This document shows positions 1 through 6,606 of a DNA stretch of 6,975 bases, one piece after another (positions within the stretch are counted from its first letter, which is position 1; each line of letters begins with the position of its first letter). The position numbers and the translations under genes are program-made. The DNA is from Erythrobacter sp. (GTDB lineage: Bacteria > Pseudomonadota > Alphaproteobacteria > Sphingomonadales > Sphingomonadaceae), in contig JABSPI010000032.1 of the NCBI GenBank assembly GCA_013214365.1, positions 4,975-11,949 on the forward strand, in the 5' to 3' direction. The notes under the pieces are model-generated. The model was not told the DNA's origin, made no database searches, and saw only the letters and a list, made by a program, of their open reading frames with translations.

Positions 1-485
1 ACCGGCATATTGGCCTGTTTGGGGGTGCGCCCGCCTTTCTTCATATTGCACGGCGCGCAGGCGGTGACGATGTTCTCCCATGTCGTGCGCCCACCCAGCC
101 GGCGCGGGGTCACATGGTCAAAAGTCAAGCTGTCCGTGCTGCCGCAATATTGGCACTGGAAATGGTCACGCAAGAACACGTTGAAGCGTGTGAATGCGGG
201 AAATTCGCTTTGCTTCACATATTGGCGCAGAGCAATCACGCTGGGGATTTTCATGTCGAGCGAGGGCGAGTGCACTTCGCGGTCATAGCTGGCGACGATA
301 TCCACCCGGTCCAAAAACACCGCTTTGATCGCGGTCTGCCACGGCCACAAAGACAACGGATAATAGGACAGCGGCGTATAATCGGCGTTTAACACCAAAG
401 CGGGGCAAGCCGACAAATTGCGCGTCGGATCATCCTCTGCGCTGCGGAAGCGCGCGGTCTTCTCGATCAGTTCGGCTTGAAACAT
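1..485 (-). CDS. HNH endonuclease, 5' part (3' end lies beyond window)
   Basis: Translating the minus strand from the ATG at 485-483 gives 161 open codons up to the window edge. The protein begins MFQAELIEKT. Residues about 29-63 form an N-terminal segment (VLNADYTPLSYYPLS, then an LDR-V stretch) that I recognise from a conserved alphaproteobacterial HNH family. The HNH fold follows at about 105-150: first zinc pair C111-x2-C114, DH at 123-124 with His124 as the expected general base, GG at 131-132, WEN at 136-138, and second zinc pair C143-x2-C146 followed by N147 and K150. The last catalytic position is therefore Asn, the HNN variant. A nuclease activity follows from the family; the biological substrate of this stand-alone chromosomal type is not known to me. 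The purine-rich leader GGGAGAAACGGAAG just upstream supports this start. The gene is transcribed divergently from gluQ. The C-terminus is missing only because the window ends. Confidence 0.9.
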   Translation of the reverse strand, partial: MFQAELIEKTARFRSAEDDPTRNLSACPALVLNADYTPLSYYPLSLWPWQTAIKAVFLDRVDIVASYDREVHSPSLDMKIPSVIALRQYVKQSEFPAFTRFNVFLRDHFQCQYCGSTDSLTFDHVTPRRLGGRTTWENIVTACAPCNMKKGGRTPKQANMP

Positions 486-621
486 AAGCTTCCGTTTCTC
501 CCTGATTGACACAAACATGCCGTGCCATGCTTCGGAGTCAAACCCATGACAGGGGCGCTATCCACAGGCAGAGGCCATCCTATGACCCGCAATAGCGTGA
601 TGCGCTGCTCTATGGCATGGC
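486..621. other. divergent intergenic gap between HNH gene and gluQ
   Basis: This 136-bp gap should hold promoters for both the HNH gene and gluQ. A TTGACA matching the sigma-70 -35 consensus lies at 506-511, but no good -10 hexamer follows at 16-18 bp, so I do not call a promoter. A 6-bp inverted repeat, CGCTAT at 556-561 and ATAGCG at 592-597, has a 30-nt spacer and no T-run, so it is not a terminator. The stretch is rich in short ATGGCATG/CATGCC words around 515-530 and 612-626, forming imperfect inverted pairs of uncertain meaning. No tRNA or small gene is convincing. Confidence 0.5.
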
Positions 622-1494
622 ATGCCGATGACCTCGTCACCTGTCTCAGCCCCCCTTGCCAAGGCCCCCATCGTCACCCGGTTCGCGCCCAGTCCCAACG
701 GGCCGTTGCATTTGGGGCATGCCTATTCAGCGATTGTGGCGCATGATCTGGCGCGGGCACAGGGTGGGGAATTCCTGCTCCGGATCGAGGATATTGATGG
801 GCCGCGATCGCGCGCGGAACTGGCTGATGAATTTCGCCGGGATCTGGAATGGCTGGGGCTGGAATGGCGCGAAGTGCCGGCGCAATCGCAGCGTCTGGCG
901 CGATATGAGGCGGCGGCTGCCGAGCTGGTTGATCGCGGGCTGGCCTATCCGTGCACGCTCACCCGCAAGCAAATCGCCGCTTTGCCTGCGCGCAAGGGAG
1001 AAGATGGCCTCGCTTATCCCGGATGTCCGCGCGATCATCAGAAGCCAGCGCAAACCGATAGCGCGCAGCCAAGCGCGCTGCGGCTGGATATGGATCGCGC
1101 TATGGCTGAGGTGGGCGAGATATATTGGCACGATGCGCATGCTGGCGCCGTTAGGGCCGACCCGCGCTCGCATGGTGATGTCGTGATTGTGCGCAAGGAT
1201 TTGCCCGCCAGCTATCATTTGGCGGTTACTCTGGATGACGCTGATGATGGCGTAACTTTGGTTGCGCGCGGTCGTGATCTGTTTGACGCAACCCATATCC
1301 ATCGCCTTTTGCAAGCGCTCTTGGACCTGCCCGTGCCCGAATATCATCACCATGCTTTGCTGCTTGATGAGCAGGGCGAAAAGCTTGCCAAACGACGTGG
1401 ATCGCCCGCGCTGTCGGATCGGCGCAAAAGCGCAGAGGATGGTTTGATGCTTGCCGAGCAATTGCGGTTGCAGATATTGGAGGTTGGAACTTGA
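622..1494 (+). CDS. gluQ: glutamyl-Q tRNA(Asp) synthetase (GluQRS)
   Basis: The 290-residue product is a truncated paralogue of glutamyl-tRNA synthetase that keeps the catalytic half and lacks the anticodon-binding domain. The family charges glutamate onto queuosine at position 34 of tRNA(Asp) in the cytoplasm. Visible signatures are RFAPSPNGPLHLGH at 20-33 (class I HIGH motif as HLGH), LLRIEDID at 52-59, and KLAKR at 254-258 (the KMSKS equivalent). Length is typical for GluQRS and much shorter than GltX (about 470). The zinc-binding insertion is unusual: C111-T-L113-T-R with Y132 and C135, where the usual C-x-C pair has lost its second cysteine to Leu. The start is uncertain: ATGs at 622 and 628 are in frame, neither has a clear Shine-Dalgarno, and an in-frame TGA at 598-600 bounds the choice. 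The HIG1 gene begins 25 bp downstream, so co-transcription is likely. Confidence 0.93.
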   Translation: MPMTSSPVSAPLAKAPIVTRFAPSPNGPLHLGHAYSAIVAHDLARAQGGEFLLRIEDIDGPRSRAELADEFRRDLEWLGLEWREVPAQSQRLARYEAAAAELVDRGLAYPCTLTRKQIAALPARKGEDGLAYPGCPRDHQKPAQTDSAQPSALRLDMDRAMAEVGEIYWHDAHAGAVRADPRSHGDVVIVRKDLPASYHLAVTLDDADDGVTLVARGRDLFDATHIHRLLQALLDLPVPEYHHHALLLDEQGEKLAKRRGSPALSDRRKSAEDGLMLAEQLRLQILEVGT

Positions 1495-1519
1495 TCTCAA
1501 TTCGCCCATTGAAGACAAT

Positions 1520-1756
1520 ATGACTTATATTCTCGTCCCCATCCTCATCGTCTTGTGCACCCTCGTGGTGTTCTCTCTGGTGCGCGGCATCATCGCATTC
1601 CTGAAAACGACCAAGATAGATCTGGAAAGCGGCAAAGGTGAAACGGTCACCGAAATGCAAATGCTGCAAAACAAGGCGATGTTTGCGCGGATCAAATATC
1701 AAGCGCTCGCCATCGGGGTTGTGTTTGTCTTTGCCCTGCTCGCCAGCGGCAGCTGA
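1520..1756 (+). CDS. HIG1-domain small membrane protein (twin transmembrane protein)
   Basis: The 78-residue protein has two hydrophobic helices: about residues 3-27 (begins MTYILVPILIVL) and about 60-75 (ending FVFALLASGS). A polar stretch at about 30-55 carries the HIG1-like signature LQNKAMFARIKYQALAIG. In mitochondria HIG1 proteins (Rcf1/Rcf2, HIGD1A) associate with cytochrome oxidase and respiratory supercomplexes. Bacterial members are widespread in alphaproteobacteria, but their role is mostly inferred. I chose the ATG at 1520 because the upstream in-frame ATG at 1451 would overlap gluQ by 44 bases and add a cysteine/tryptophan-containing extension that does not look like the family. 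The ribosome binding site is poor (only GAAG at 1511-1514). The stop TGA shares its A with the start of the adenosyltransferase gene, which points to translational coupling. Confidence 0.85.
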   Translation: MTYILVPILIVLCTLVVFSLVRGIIAFLKTTKIDLESGKGETVTEMQMLQNKAMFARIKYQALAIGVVFVFALLASGS

Positions 1757-2331
1757 TGGTTAAACTCAATAAGATTTACACCCGCACTGGTGATGACGGG
1801 ACCACGGGTCTTGTCGATGGCTCACGCTGTCCCAAACATTGTGCGCGGATTGCGGCGATTGGTGTGGTTGACGAGGCCAATAGCGCGATCGGTGTCGCCA
1901 TTTGTGCGCTGGAGGACACCGCGCAAGCGGCGATGTTGACCCGGGTGCAAAACGACCTGTTTGACCTCGGCGCCGATCTTGCCACCCCGGCTGTGGATGG
2001 CGATTTTACCCCATCTGAAATGGTGCTGCGGATCGTGCCAAGCCAGCCTGACTGGCTCGAGGGGCAAATCGATGCGCTCAATGACCAACTTGAACCGCTC
2101 ACCAGCTTTGTCCTTCCCGGTGGCAGCGAGGCGTCCGCCCGCATCCATGTGGCGCGCGCCACCACACGCGCCGCCGAACGCGCCATGACCGCCTTGGCTG
2201 CTGAGGATGCGGTCAATCCCGCGGCTCTGGCTTACATCAACCGCTTGTCGGATTTGCTGTTTGTTCTGGCTCGCATCGCCAATGATGGCGGCCGGTCCGA
2301 TGTGAAATGGGTGCCCGGCGCCCACCGCTGA
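1756..2331 (+). CDS. pduO: cob(I)yrinic acid a,c-diamide adenosyltransferase, PduO/MMAB type
   Basis: This 191-residue enzyme transfers the adenosyl group of ATP to cob(I)alamin, making adenosylcobalamin in the cytoplasm. The substrate could also be cob(I)yrinate diamide. The family is recognisable from the N-terminal ATP-binding loop YTRTGDDGTTGL (8-19), VVDEANSAIG (37-46), SFVLPGG (117-123), the arginine-rich helix HVARATTRAAER (131-142) and NRLSDLLFVLAR (162-173). By alignment from memory with the Lactobacillus PduO structure, D39, F118, R134 and R138 match its cobalamin- and ATP-contacting Asp35, Phe112, Arg128 and Arg132. Length is typical for a stand-alone PduO N-terminal domain. The ATG overlaps the HIG1 stop as TGATG and has no Shine-Dalgarno of its own, so it probably depends on re-initiation. 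The likely client is methylmalonyl-CoA mutase, which is not in this window. The symbol is by family; mmaB or cobA2-style names are also used. Confidence 0.93.
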   Translation: MVKLNKIYTRTGDDGTTGLVDGSRCPKHCARIAAIGVVDEANSAIGVAICALEDTAQAAMLTRVQNDLFDLGADLATPAVDGDFTPSEMVLRIVPSQPDWLEGQIDALNDQLEPLTSFVLPGGSEASARIHVARATTRAAERAMTALAAEDAVNPAALAYINRLSDLLFVLARIANDGGRSDVKWVPGAHR

Positions 2332-2357
2332 TCGCAAAAGCTCTGGTCACAGCCGAT

Positions 2358-2375
2358 CGCCCCCGCTAGGAGGCG
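2358..2375 (+). other. unused Shine-Dalgarno within a small hairpin
   Basis: In the 74-bp gap between the adenosyltransferase and dehydrogenase genes, a perfect AGGAGG lies at 2368-2373 but is followed by no plausible start codon in frame with a real protein. It sits in a possible hairpin: CGCC at 2358-2361 pairs with GGCG at 2372-2375, and CC at 2363-2364 with GG at 2369-2370, closing a GCTA loop. The dehydrogenase has its own closer ribosome binding site, so this one appears vestigial or structural. Confidence 0.4.
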
Positions 2376-2393
2376 CGCTTTGCTGCACTTGCG

Positions 2394-2398
2394 AAGGA
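2394..2398 (+). promoter_or_regulatory. ribosome binding site of 3-hydroxybutyryl-CoA dehydrogenase gene
   Basis: AAGGA lies 7 nt before the ATG at 2406, within the purine-rich stretch GAAGGAAAAAGAA. It fixes the start codon, which immediately precedes the Rossmann strand (MRTIAVIGAG). Confidence 0.8.
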
Positions 2399-2405
2399 AA
2401 AAGAA

Positions 2406-3275
2406 ATGCGGACAATCGCCGTCATCGGGGCCGGTCAGATGGGCACAGGTATCGCTCAGACCGTGGCAGCTCACGGCATGCAGGTGATGCTCTCTGATAT
2501 TGATCTTGCCACCGCCAATGGGGGCAAGGCCAAGATCGAGACATCAGTGACCAAATTGGTCGGGCGCGGCAAGATCGAAGCCGACCAGGCCGAAGCGCTT
2601 TTGAGCCGCATCACTCCGGTTGGCGATTATGCACCGATGGAGGCCGCCGACCTCATCATCGAGGCTGCGACCGAGCGCGAAGAGATCAAGAACACGATAT
2701 TTGAACGCGCCGGTAAAGTGCTTGGCCCCGATGCGATCATGGCTTCCAACACCAGTTCGATCCCGATCACCCGGATGGCCAATCACTCGCCCGATCCGGA
2801 GCGGTTTATCGGCCTGCACTTCTTTAACCCGGTGCCGGTCATGGGCTTGATCGAGGTTATTCCCGGTCTCGCCACTGCGTCACAAACCACCGACCGTGTC
2901 ACCGGTTTTGCCGAAGGGTTGGGCAAGCAGGTGGTGTTGAGCCAGGATGAGCCGGGCTTTGTGGTCAACCGGATCTTGCTACCGATGATCAACGAAGCGG
3001 TGTTTGTGCTGGGTCAATCGACCGCGGGGATTGAGGATATCGATAAAGGATGCCGGCTGGGCCTCAATCACCCGATGGGGCCTTTGCAGCTGGCCGATTT
3101 TGTCGGGCTCGACACCTGTCTTGATATTATCAAAGTGCTCTACAAAACCACGCGCGACAGCAAATATCGCCCGGCCCCGCTATTGGTGAAATATGTCGAA
3201 GCGGGCTGGCTGGGGCGCAAGAGCGGGCGCGGCTTTTACGACTATTCCGGTGATGCGCCGGTGCCCACGCGCTAA
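2406..3275 (+). CDS. hbd: 3-hydroxybutyryl-CoA dehydrogenase
   Basis: The 289-residue product is a short-form 3-hydroxyacyl-CoA dehydrogenase that interconverts acetoacetyl-CoA and 3-hydroxybutyryl-CoA with NAD(P). The N-terminal Rossmann fold shows GAGQMGTGIA (8-17), with an acidic D31 after the second strand where NAD-preferring members carry Asp. Active-site residues fall at the same numbers as in the clostridial Hbd: S117 in ASNTSS, H138 in LHFFNP, E150 in LIEVIPG and N188 in FVVNRI. H138/E150 form the catalytic dyad. The C-terminal helical domain holds GLNHPMGPLQLADFVGLD (219-236) and the typical ending GRKSGRGFYDY (270-280). Full length, with nothing missing. It lies 74 bp after the adenosyltransferase gene on the same strand and probably shares its transcript. 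It may serve PHB/butanoate turnover, the ethylmalonyl-CoA route or short-chain beta-oxidation; the window does not decide. PaaH-type annotation is an alternative name. Confidence 0.95.
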   Translation: MRTIAVIGAGQMGTGIAQTVAAHGMQVMLSDIDLATANGGKAKIETSVTKLVGRGKIEADQAEALLSRITPVGDYAPMEAADLIIEAATEREEIKNTIFERAGKVLGPDAIMASNTSSIPITRMANHSPDPERFIGLHFFNPVPVMGLIEVIPGLATASQTTDRVTGFAEGLGKQVVLSQDEPGFVVNRILLPMINEAVFVLGQSTAGIEDIDKGCRLGLNHPMGPLQLADFVGLDTCLDIIKVLYKTTRDSKYRPAPLLVKYVEAGWLGRKSGRGFYDYSGDAPVPTR

Positions 3276-3346
3276 GCCAGCATCGCCTGCTCGTGCTTGA
3301 GCGCATCCTACGACGCTCGTTGGTCGCCTGTCGCCGGTCGCTGGCT
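3275..3346. repeat. long-spaced inverted repeat spanning the convergent gap
   Basis: AGCCAGC at 3275-3281, immediately after the dehydrogenase stop, is perfectly complementary to AGCCAGC read on the other strand at 3346-3340 (GCTGGCT). A smaller stem, GAGCG at 3299-3303 with CGCTC at 3314-3318 and a 10-nt loop, lies inside. There is no T-run on either strand, so an intrinsic terminator of classic form is not supported, although the position between convergent genes fits a transcript-end structure. Confidence 0.35.
3317..3344 (+). repeat. four imperfect tandem heptamers, consensus TCGCCGG
   Basis: Four adjacent 7-mers can be read: TCGTTGG, TCGCCTG, TCGCCGG and TCGCTGG. They differ from the consensus at 2, 1, 0 and 1 positions. 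They lie in the non-coding gap between the convergent dehydrogenase and unknown-protein genes, next to the GAGCG hairpin. They may be a piece of a dispersed intergenic repeat of this genome, but one copy in the window cannot show that. Confidence 0.45.
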
Positions 3347-3352
3347 GCGGGG

Positions 3353-3808
3353 TTAGTCGGGGGGGACGAGAGGTGGTGCGCCCGGTGCAGCGCGGCTGAT
3401 GATTGTCACGCCATCGCTGTAGTTGGACTGCGCCGAGCTTGATCTGCTGGCGGTCTGCTGCTGGGACCGGGGGCGCTCAAGTTCAAAATCCTCGAATTCC
3501 ACCTCCTGCTTTCTGGAGCTGGCCTGGCCACCCCATGCACTCGCGCCAGAGCCCGAGGCGGTCGCAGCCGTGTCCCAATCGTCCGAAAGGCCGCCGTCAT
3601 CAGCCCAAGTCTGCGCCGCGCGCGGGGGCGGTGCGGGGCGGCTTGATCTTTGATCGGCATCGATTTCGACAATCGTGTCTTGCGGCGCGGATTGCTGTGT
3701 GCCGGGTACAAACTGGTTCACGCCCATCGCAGCGATAGCCGCGAAGGCCACTGTGACGCCGGCAAAGCCGAGCGCGAATTTGCTGCTTCCGAAAATACCT
3801 TTCGCCAT
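3353..3808 (-). CDS. uncharacterised membrane-anchored low-complexity protein
   Basis: I do not recognise this 151-residue protein. It begins MAKGIFGSSK, followed by one hydrophobic helix at about 11-30 (Ala/Gly/Val/Phe-rich), which could be an uncleaved signal anchor or a signal peptide. The rest looks disordered: a Pro/Arg patch at 57-63, an acidic-aromatic segment TWADDGGLSDDWD (67-79), a Ser/Gly/Ala stretch (82-98), a second acidic-aromatic cluster EVEFEDFELE (102-111), a Gln/Ser-rich stretch (115-128), and a Pro-rich tail ending PPLVPPD. Topology suggests a short cytoplasmic N-terminus with the tail in the periplasm. It is co-directional with mutS, 82 bp downstream, and has no strong Shine-Dalgarno. 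Reality as a gene is supported by the credible membrane N-terminus and a frame spanning the whole gap, but GC-rich DNA also yields such frames on other strands, so I keep moderate confidence. Confidence 0.65.
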   Translation of the reverse strand: MAKGIFGSSKFALGFAGVTVAFAAIAAMGVNQFVPGTQQSAPQDTIVEIDADQRSSRPAPPPRAAQTWADDGGLSDDWDTAATASGSGASAWGGQASSRKQEVEFEDFELERPRSQQQTASRSSSAQSNYSDGVTIISRAAPGAPPLVPPD

Positions 3809-3890
3809 GGTCCGGCCATAGCGTGAAGAGGGTTAAGTTTTGGTGGACCTACACCCCGCCAGCGAGCTCAAGACGGGCGTTCTTAGCGGA

Positions 3891-6536
3891 TCAATCCAGC
3901 CGCCGTTTGAGGTCATAGAGCAGGTCGAGCGCATCGCGCGGGCTCAGAGCGTCGAGATCGGTGTCGCGCAAATGTTCGGCCACTGCTTCGGAGGCGGTTT
4001 GCTCCTCTTCTGGTGGCGGGGCCGCGGCGGCGAAGAGCGGCAATTCGCCCAATCCTGCGGCAAGGCCCCCCGTTTCGCTGCGCGCCGCTTCGAGTTTGTC
4101 GAGCACCTGTTTGGCCCGTTTGACCACGCCATTGGGAACCCCGGCGAGCTTGGCCACCGCCAGGCCATAGGACCGATCGGCTGGCCCCTCGGCCAGTTCG
4201 TGCAGGAGCACCAGATCGCCCTTCCATTCGCGCGCCCGCACATGGTGGAGCGAGAGCGCAGTGCAGCTTTCCGCCAACCGCGCCAATTCGTGATAATGGG
4301 TTGCAAACAGACAGCGGCATTCGATTTGAGAATGGACCGCCTCGACCACCGCCCATGCGAGCGCCAAGCCGTCATAGGTCGAGGTGCCGCGCCCCACCTC
4401 GTCGAGGATCACAAAGCTGCGCTGTGTCGCTTGTGCAAGGATTGCGGCGGTTTCGACCATTTCGACCATGAAGGTCGACCGCCCGCGTGCGAGATTGTCG
4501 GATGCCCCGACCCGGCTGAACAACCGGTCCACCAGCCCAATCCGGGCCGATTGGGCGGGGACGAAACACCCCGCCTGCGCCATCAGGACGATCAGCGCGT
4601 TCTGGCGCAGAAAGGTCGATTTGCCGCCCATATTGGGACCACCGATCAGCCATAGACGGTCGCGCTGTGCCAATGTGCAATCATTGGCGACAAATCGCTC
4701 GCCCGCTTTGGTCAGCGCCGCTTCGACCACCGGGTGACGCCCGCCTTCGATGGCAAGGCCGATCTCGTCGCTGATTTGTGGGCAGCACCAGTCGCCCTCG
4801 CTGGCGCGTTCGGCATTGGCGGCGCTGACATCGATGCGCGCCAGCGCCCCTGCGGTCGCGGCAATCTCTTGGCGTGCGGCGCTAACGGCCTCGACCAATT
4901 CCTCGAAATGGGCCTCTTCCGCGGCGAGGGCCCGGCCCCCTGCTTCGGATATACGCGAGGCCTCTTCGTGCAATTGCAACGAATTGAAACGCACCGCGCC
5001 TTTCATGGTTTGGCGGTGGGTGAAACCGCTATCGGGCGCCATCAGCGCATCGCCATGCCGGCTGGGGACCTCGATGAAATAGCCCAGCACGCCATTATGT
5101 TTGATTTTGAGCGCGGCAATGCCGGTGTCTTCGCGATAGCGTGCCTCCATCGCGGCAATTGCCTTGCGCGCATTGCCCGACACTTCGCGCAATTCATCGA
5201 GCGCGCTGTCATAGCCCTGAGCGATAAATCCGCCATGTGCACGCTCGGTTGATGGCGATGCGACCAGCGCCCGCGCCAACAGGTCGATCAAACCTTCATG
5301 GCCGGTCAATTGGGGCAATAGAGCGTTCAGCAGGGCAGGGCGATCGGCCTCGTCCGCCAGCATGCGCTCGAGCCGCGTGGCTTCATGCAAGCCATCGCGG
5401 ATCTGGCCGAGATCGCGCGGGCTGCCGCGTCCCGCCACAATCCGGCCAAGTGCGCGTCCCAGATCAGGTAAAGCGCGCAAAGTATCGCGCAGATTGGCCC
5501 GCTCAATCGGCCGGTCGCGCCAAAATTGCACCAGTGCAAGCCGGTCCTCAATCAGTGCGCATTCGAGCAAGGGTGCGGCCAAATCCTCTGCCAAAAGCCG
5601 CGAACCCGCGCCGGTCGAACACCGGTCAATCGCTGCAACCAAACTGCCGCTGCGCGCGCCCGTTTGGCTTTGCAGGATTTCAAGGCTCGCCCGGGTTGCC
5701 TCATCCATCACCATTCCCGCCGCCGCGCTGCGCAGAACAGGCGGCAAGAGCAGTGGCAATGTCCCACGCCCGACATGATCGAGATAAGCAATCAGCCCAC
5801 TGGCTGCGGCCAGCATAGGGCGGGTGAAATCGCCAAATCCATCCAAGGTTGAAACCGCGTGGATCTGTTTAAGCCGCTCGGTCCCGCTATCGCTGGAAAA
5901 GGCATTGCTGGGGTGCTCGCTGGCATCGTCGGGGACCCCGCCGGGGCGCTCCGTCCAGCCTTCGGGCACCACCACTTCGGTTGCGCCCAGCCGTGCGAGT
6001 TCCGCCCCGAGCATGGCCGGATCGCATTCGCCCAGCACCATCGCACCGGTCGAGATATCGCAGGCCGCCAATCCGATTGTGCCCCTGACCGAGGCAAGAG
6101 CGACCAGCAGGTTGGATTGGCGCGGATTGAGCAGCGCCTCTTCGGTCAAAGTGCCGGCGGTCACGAAGCGGACGATGTCGCGTGCGACCAAGACTTTGGA
6201 TGCGGGCCTGCCTTCGCGCTTGGCGCGCGCTTTGGCCTCGTCGGGGGTTTCAACCTGTTCGGCAATCGCAACCCGTTCGCCCGCTTTGATCAGCCGCGCC
6301 AGATAACCTTCGGCCGAATGGACCGGGACACCGCACATCGCGACCGGTTCGCCATCATGTTCCCCGCGCGCGGTCAGCGCGATGTCGAGAATGTCCGACG
6401 CGCGCTTGGCATCCTCGAAGAACAGCTCGAAGAAATCGCCCATACGGTAAAACAGCAGCGATCCAGGCGCTTGCTGTTTGAGGGCAAGATATTGCTCCAT
6501 CATCGGGGTGGGTTTCGAGGAAGACGCGCCAGCCAT
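3891..6536 (-). CDS. mutS: DNA mismatch repair protein MutS
   Basis: This 881-residue ATPase binds mismatches and small loops and recruits MutL. The domain order is complete. The mismatch-reading domain comes first: [11 protein letters not shown] (10-20), then [11 protein letters not shown] with the Phe-x-Glu wedge at F35/E37. Connector and lever domains follow (about 130-420), then the clamp (about 440-570, with [11 protein letters not shown] at 480-490). The C-terminal ATPase has Walker [11 protein letters not shown] (632-641), Walker [16 protein letters not shown] (709-723, D712/E713) and FATHYHEL (744-751). ELPLF at 831-835 resembles a beta-clamp-binding pentapeptide, and the tail [17 protein letters not shown] matches the helix-turn-helix tetramer region. 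I start at the ATG at 6536. The frame stays open to a GTG at 6623, but the extra 29 residues are unlike MutS and cover the intergenic repeats. No strong Shine-Dalgarno precedes 6536. The gene is divergent from maeB. Confidence 0.96.
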   Translation of the reverse strand: MAGASSSKPTPMMEQYLALKQQAPGSLLFYRMGDFFELFFEDAKRASDILDIALTARGEHDGEPVAMCGVPVHSAEGYLARLIKAGERVAIAEQVETPDEAKARAKREGRPASKVLVARDIVRFVTAGTLTEEALLNPRQSNLLVALASVRGTIGLAACDISTGAMVLGECDPAMLGAELARLGATEVVVPEGWTERPGGVPDDASEHPSNAFSSDSGTERLKQIHAVSTLDGFGDFTRPMLAAASGLIAYLDHVGRGTLPLLLPPVLRSAAAGMVMDEATRASLEILQSQTGARSGSLVAAIDRCSTGAGSRLLAEDLAAPLLECALIEDRLALVQFWRDRPIERANLRDTLRALPDLGRALGRIVAGRGSPRDLGQIRDGLHEATRLERMLADEADRPALLNALLPQLTGHEGLIDLLARALVASPSTERAHGGFIAQGYDSALDELREVSGNARKAIAAMEARYREDTGIAALKIKHNGVLGYFIEVPSRHGDALMAPDSGFTHRQTMKGAVRFNSLQLHEEASRISEAGGRALAAEEAHFEELVEAVSAARQEIAATAGALARIDVSAANAERASEGDWCCPQISDEIGLAIEGGRHPVVEAALTKAGERFVANDCTLAQRDRLWLIGGPNMGGKSTFLRQNALIVLMAQAGCFVPAQSARIGLVDRLFSRVGASDNLARGRSTFMVEMVETAAILAQATQRSFVILDEVGRGTSTYDGLALAWAVVEAVHSQIECRCLFATHYHELARLAESCTALSLHHVRAREWKGDLVLLHELAEGPADRSYGLAVAKLAGVPNGVVKRAKQVLDKLEAARSETGGLAAGLGELPLFAAAAPPPEEEQTASEAVAEHLRDTDLDALSPRDALDLLYDLKRRLD

Positions 6537-6570
6537 GACCGCACGACTACCAGCCTTGCAGTGATTCGGC

Positions 6571-6606
6571 AGGGGAGCGCGCCAAGCTATCCCCTGATCG
6601 CTTGGC
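6571..6606 (-). promoter_or_regulatory. two interleaved inverted repeats in the mutS leader / maeB upstream region
   Basis: AGGGGA (6571-6576) pairs with TCCCCT (6590-6595), and GCCAAGC (6581-6587) pairs with GCTTGGC (6600-6606), all perfectly. Each repeat has one arm inside the loop of the other, the order a-b-a'-b'. As DNA this could be overlapping operators. In an RNA read leftward into mutS it could form either of two exclusive hairpins or an H-type pseudoknot with 2-4 nt linkers, ending about 34 nt before the mutS ATG. Function is inference. Confidence 0.4.

Noticed and set aside
1..485. HNH gene as part of a mobile element or defence island
   Set aside because: The stand-alone HNH type resembles a conserved chromosomal protein, and no integrase, transposase, methyltransferase or terminal repeat is visible nearby.
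506..534. TTGACA as the -35 of a gluQ promoter
   Set aside because: No acceptable -10 hexamer follows at 16-18 bp.
522..746. 74-residue frame beginning in the gap before gluQ
   Set aside because: It has no Shine-Dalgarno and overlaps the gluQ N-terminus in another frame; its Cys/His/Pro-rich translation looks non-coding.
727..1518. 263-residue minus-strand open frame across gluQ
   Set aside because: It is antisense to gluQ, which carries clear class I synthetase motifs over the same span.
2332..2405. Cobalamin riboswitch near the adenosyltransferase gene
   Set aside because: The gap is only 74 bp, lies downstream of the adenosyltransferase, and shows no B12-box or long multi-stem structure.
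3809..3890. Possible terminator between mutS and the unknown protein gene
   Set aside because: Only a 4-bp GGTG/CACC stem is visible and there is no U-run in the mutS direction, so readthrough is as likely as termination.
3840..4655. 271-residue plus-strand open frame opposite the mutS 3' end
   Set aside because: It is antisense to the ATPase domain of MutS, whose motifs are intact. The composition (His/Arg/Gly-rich) is that of a shadow frame in GC-rich DNA.
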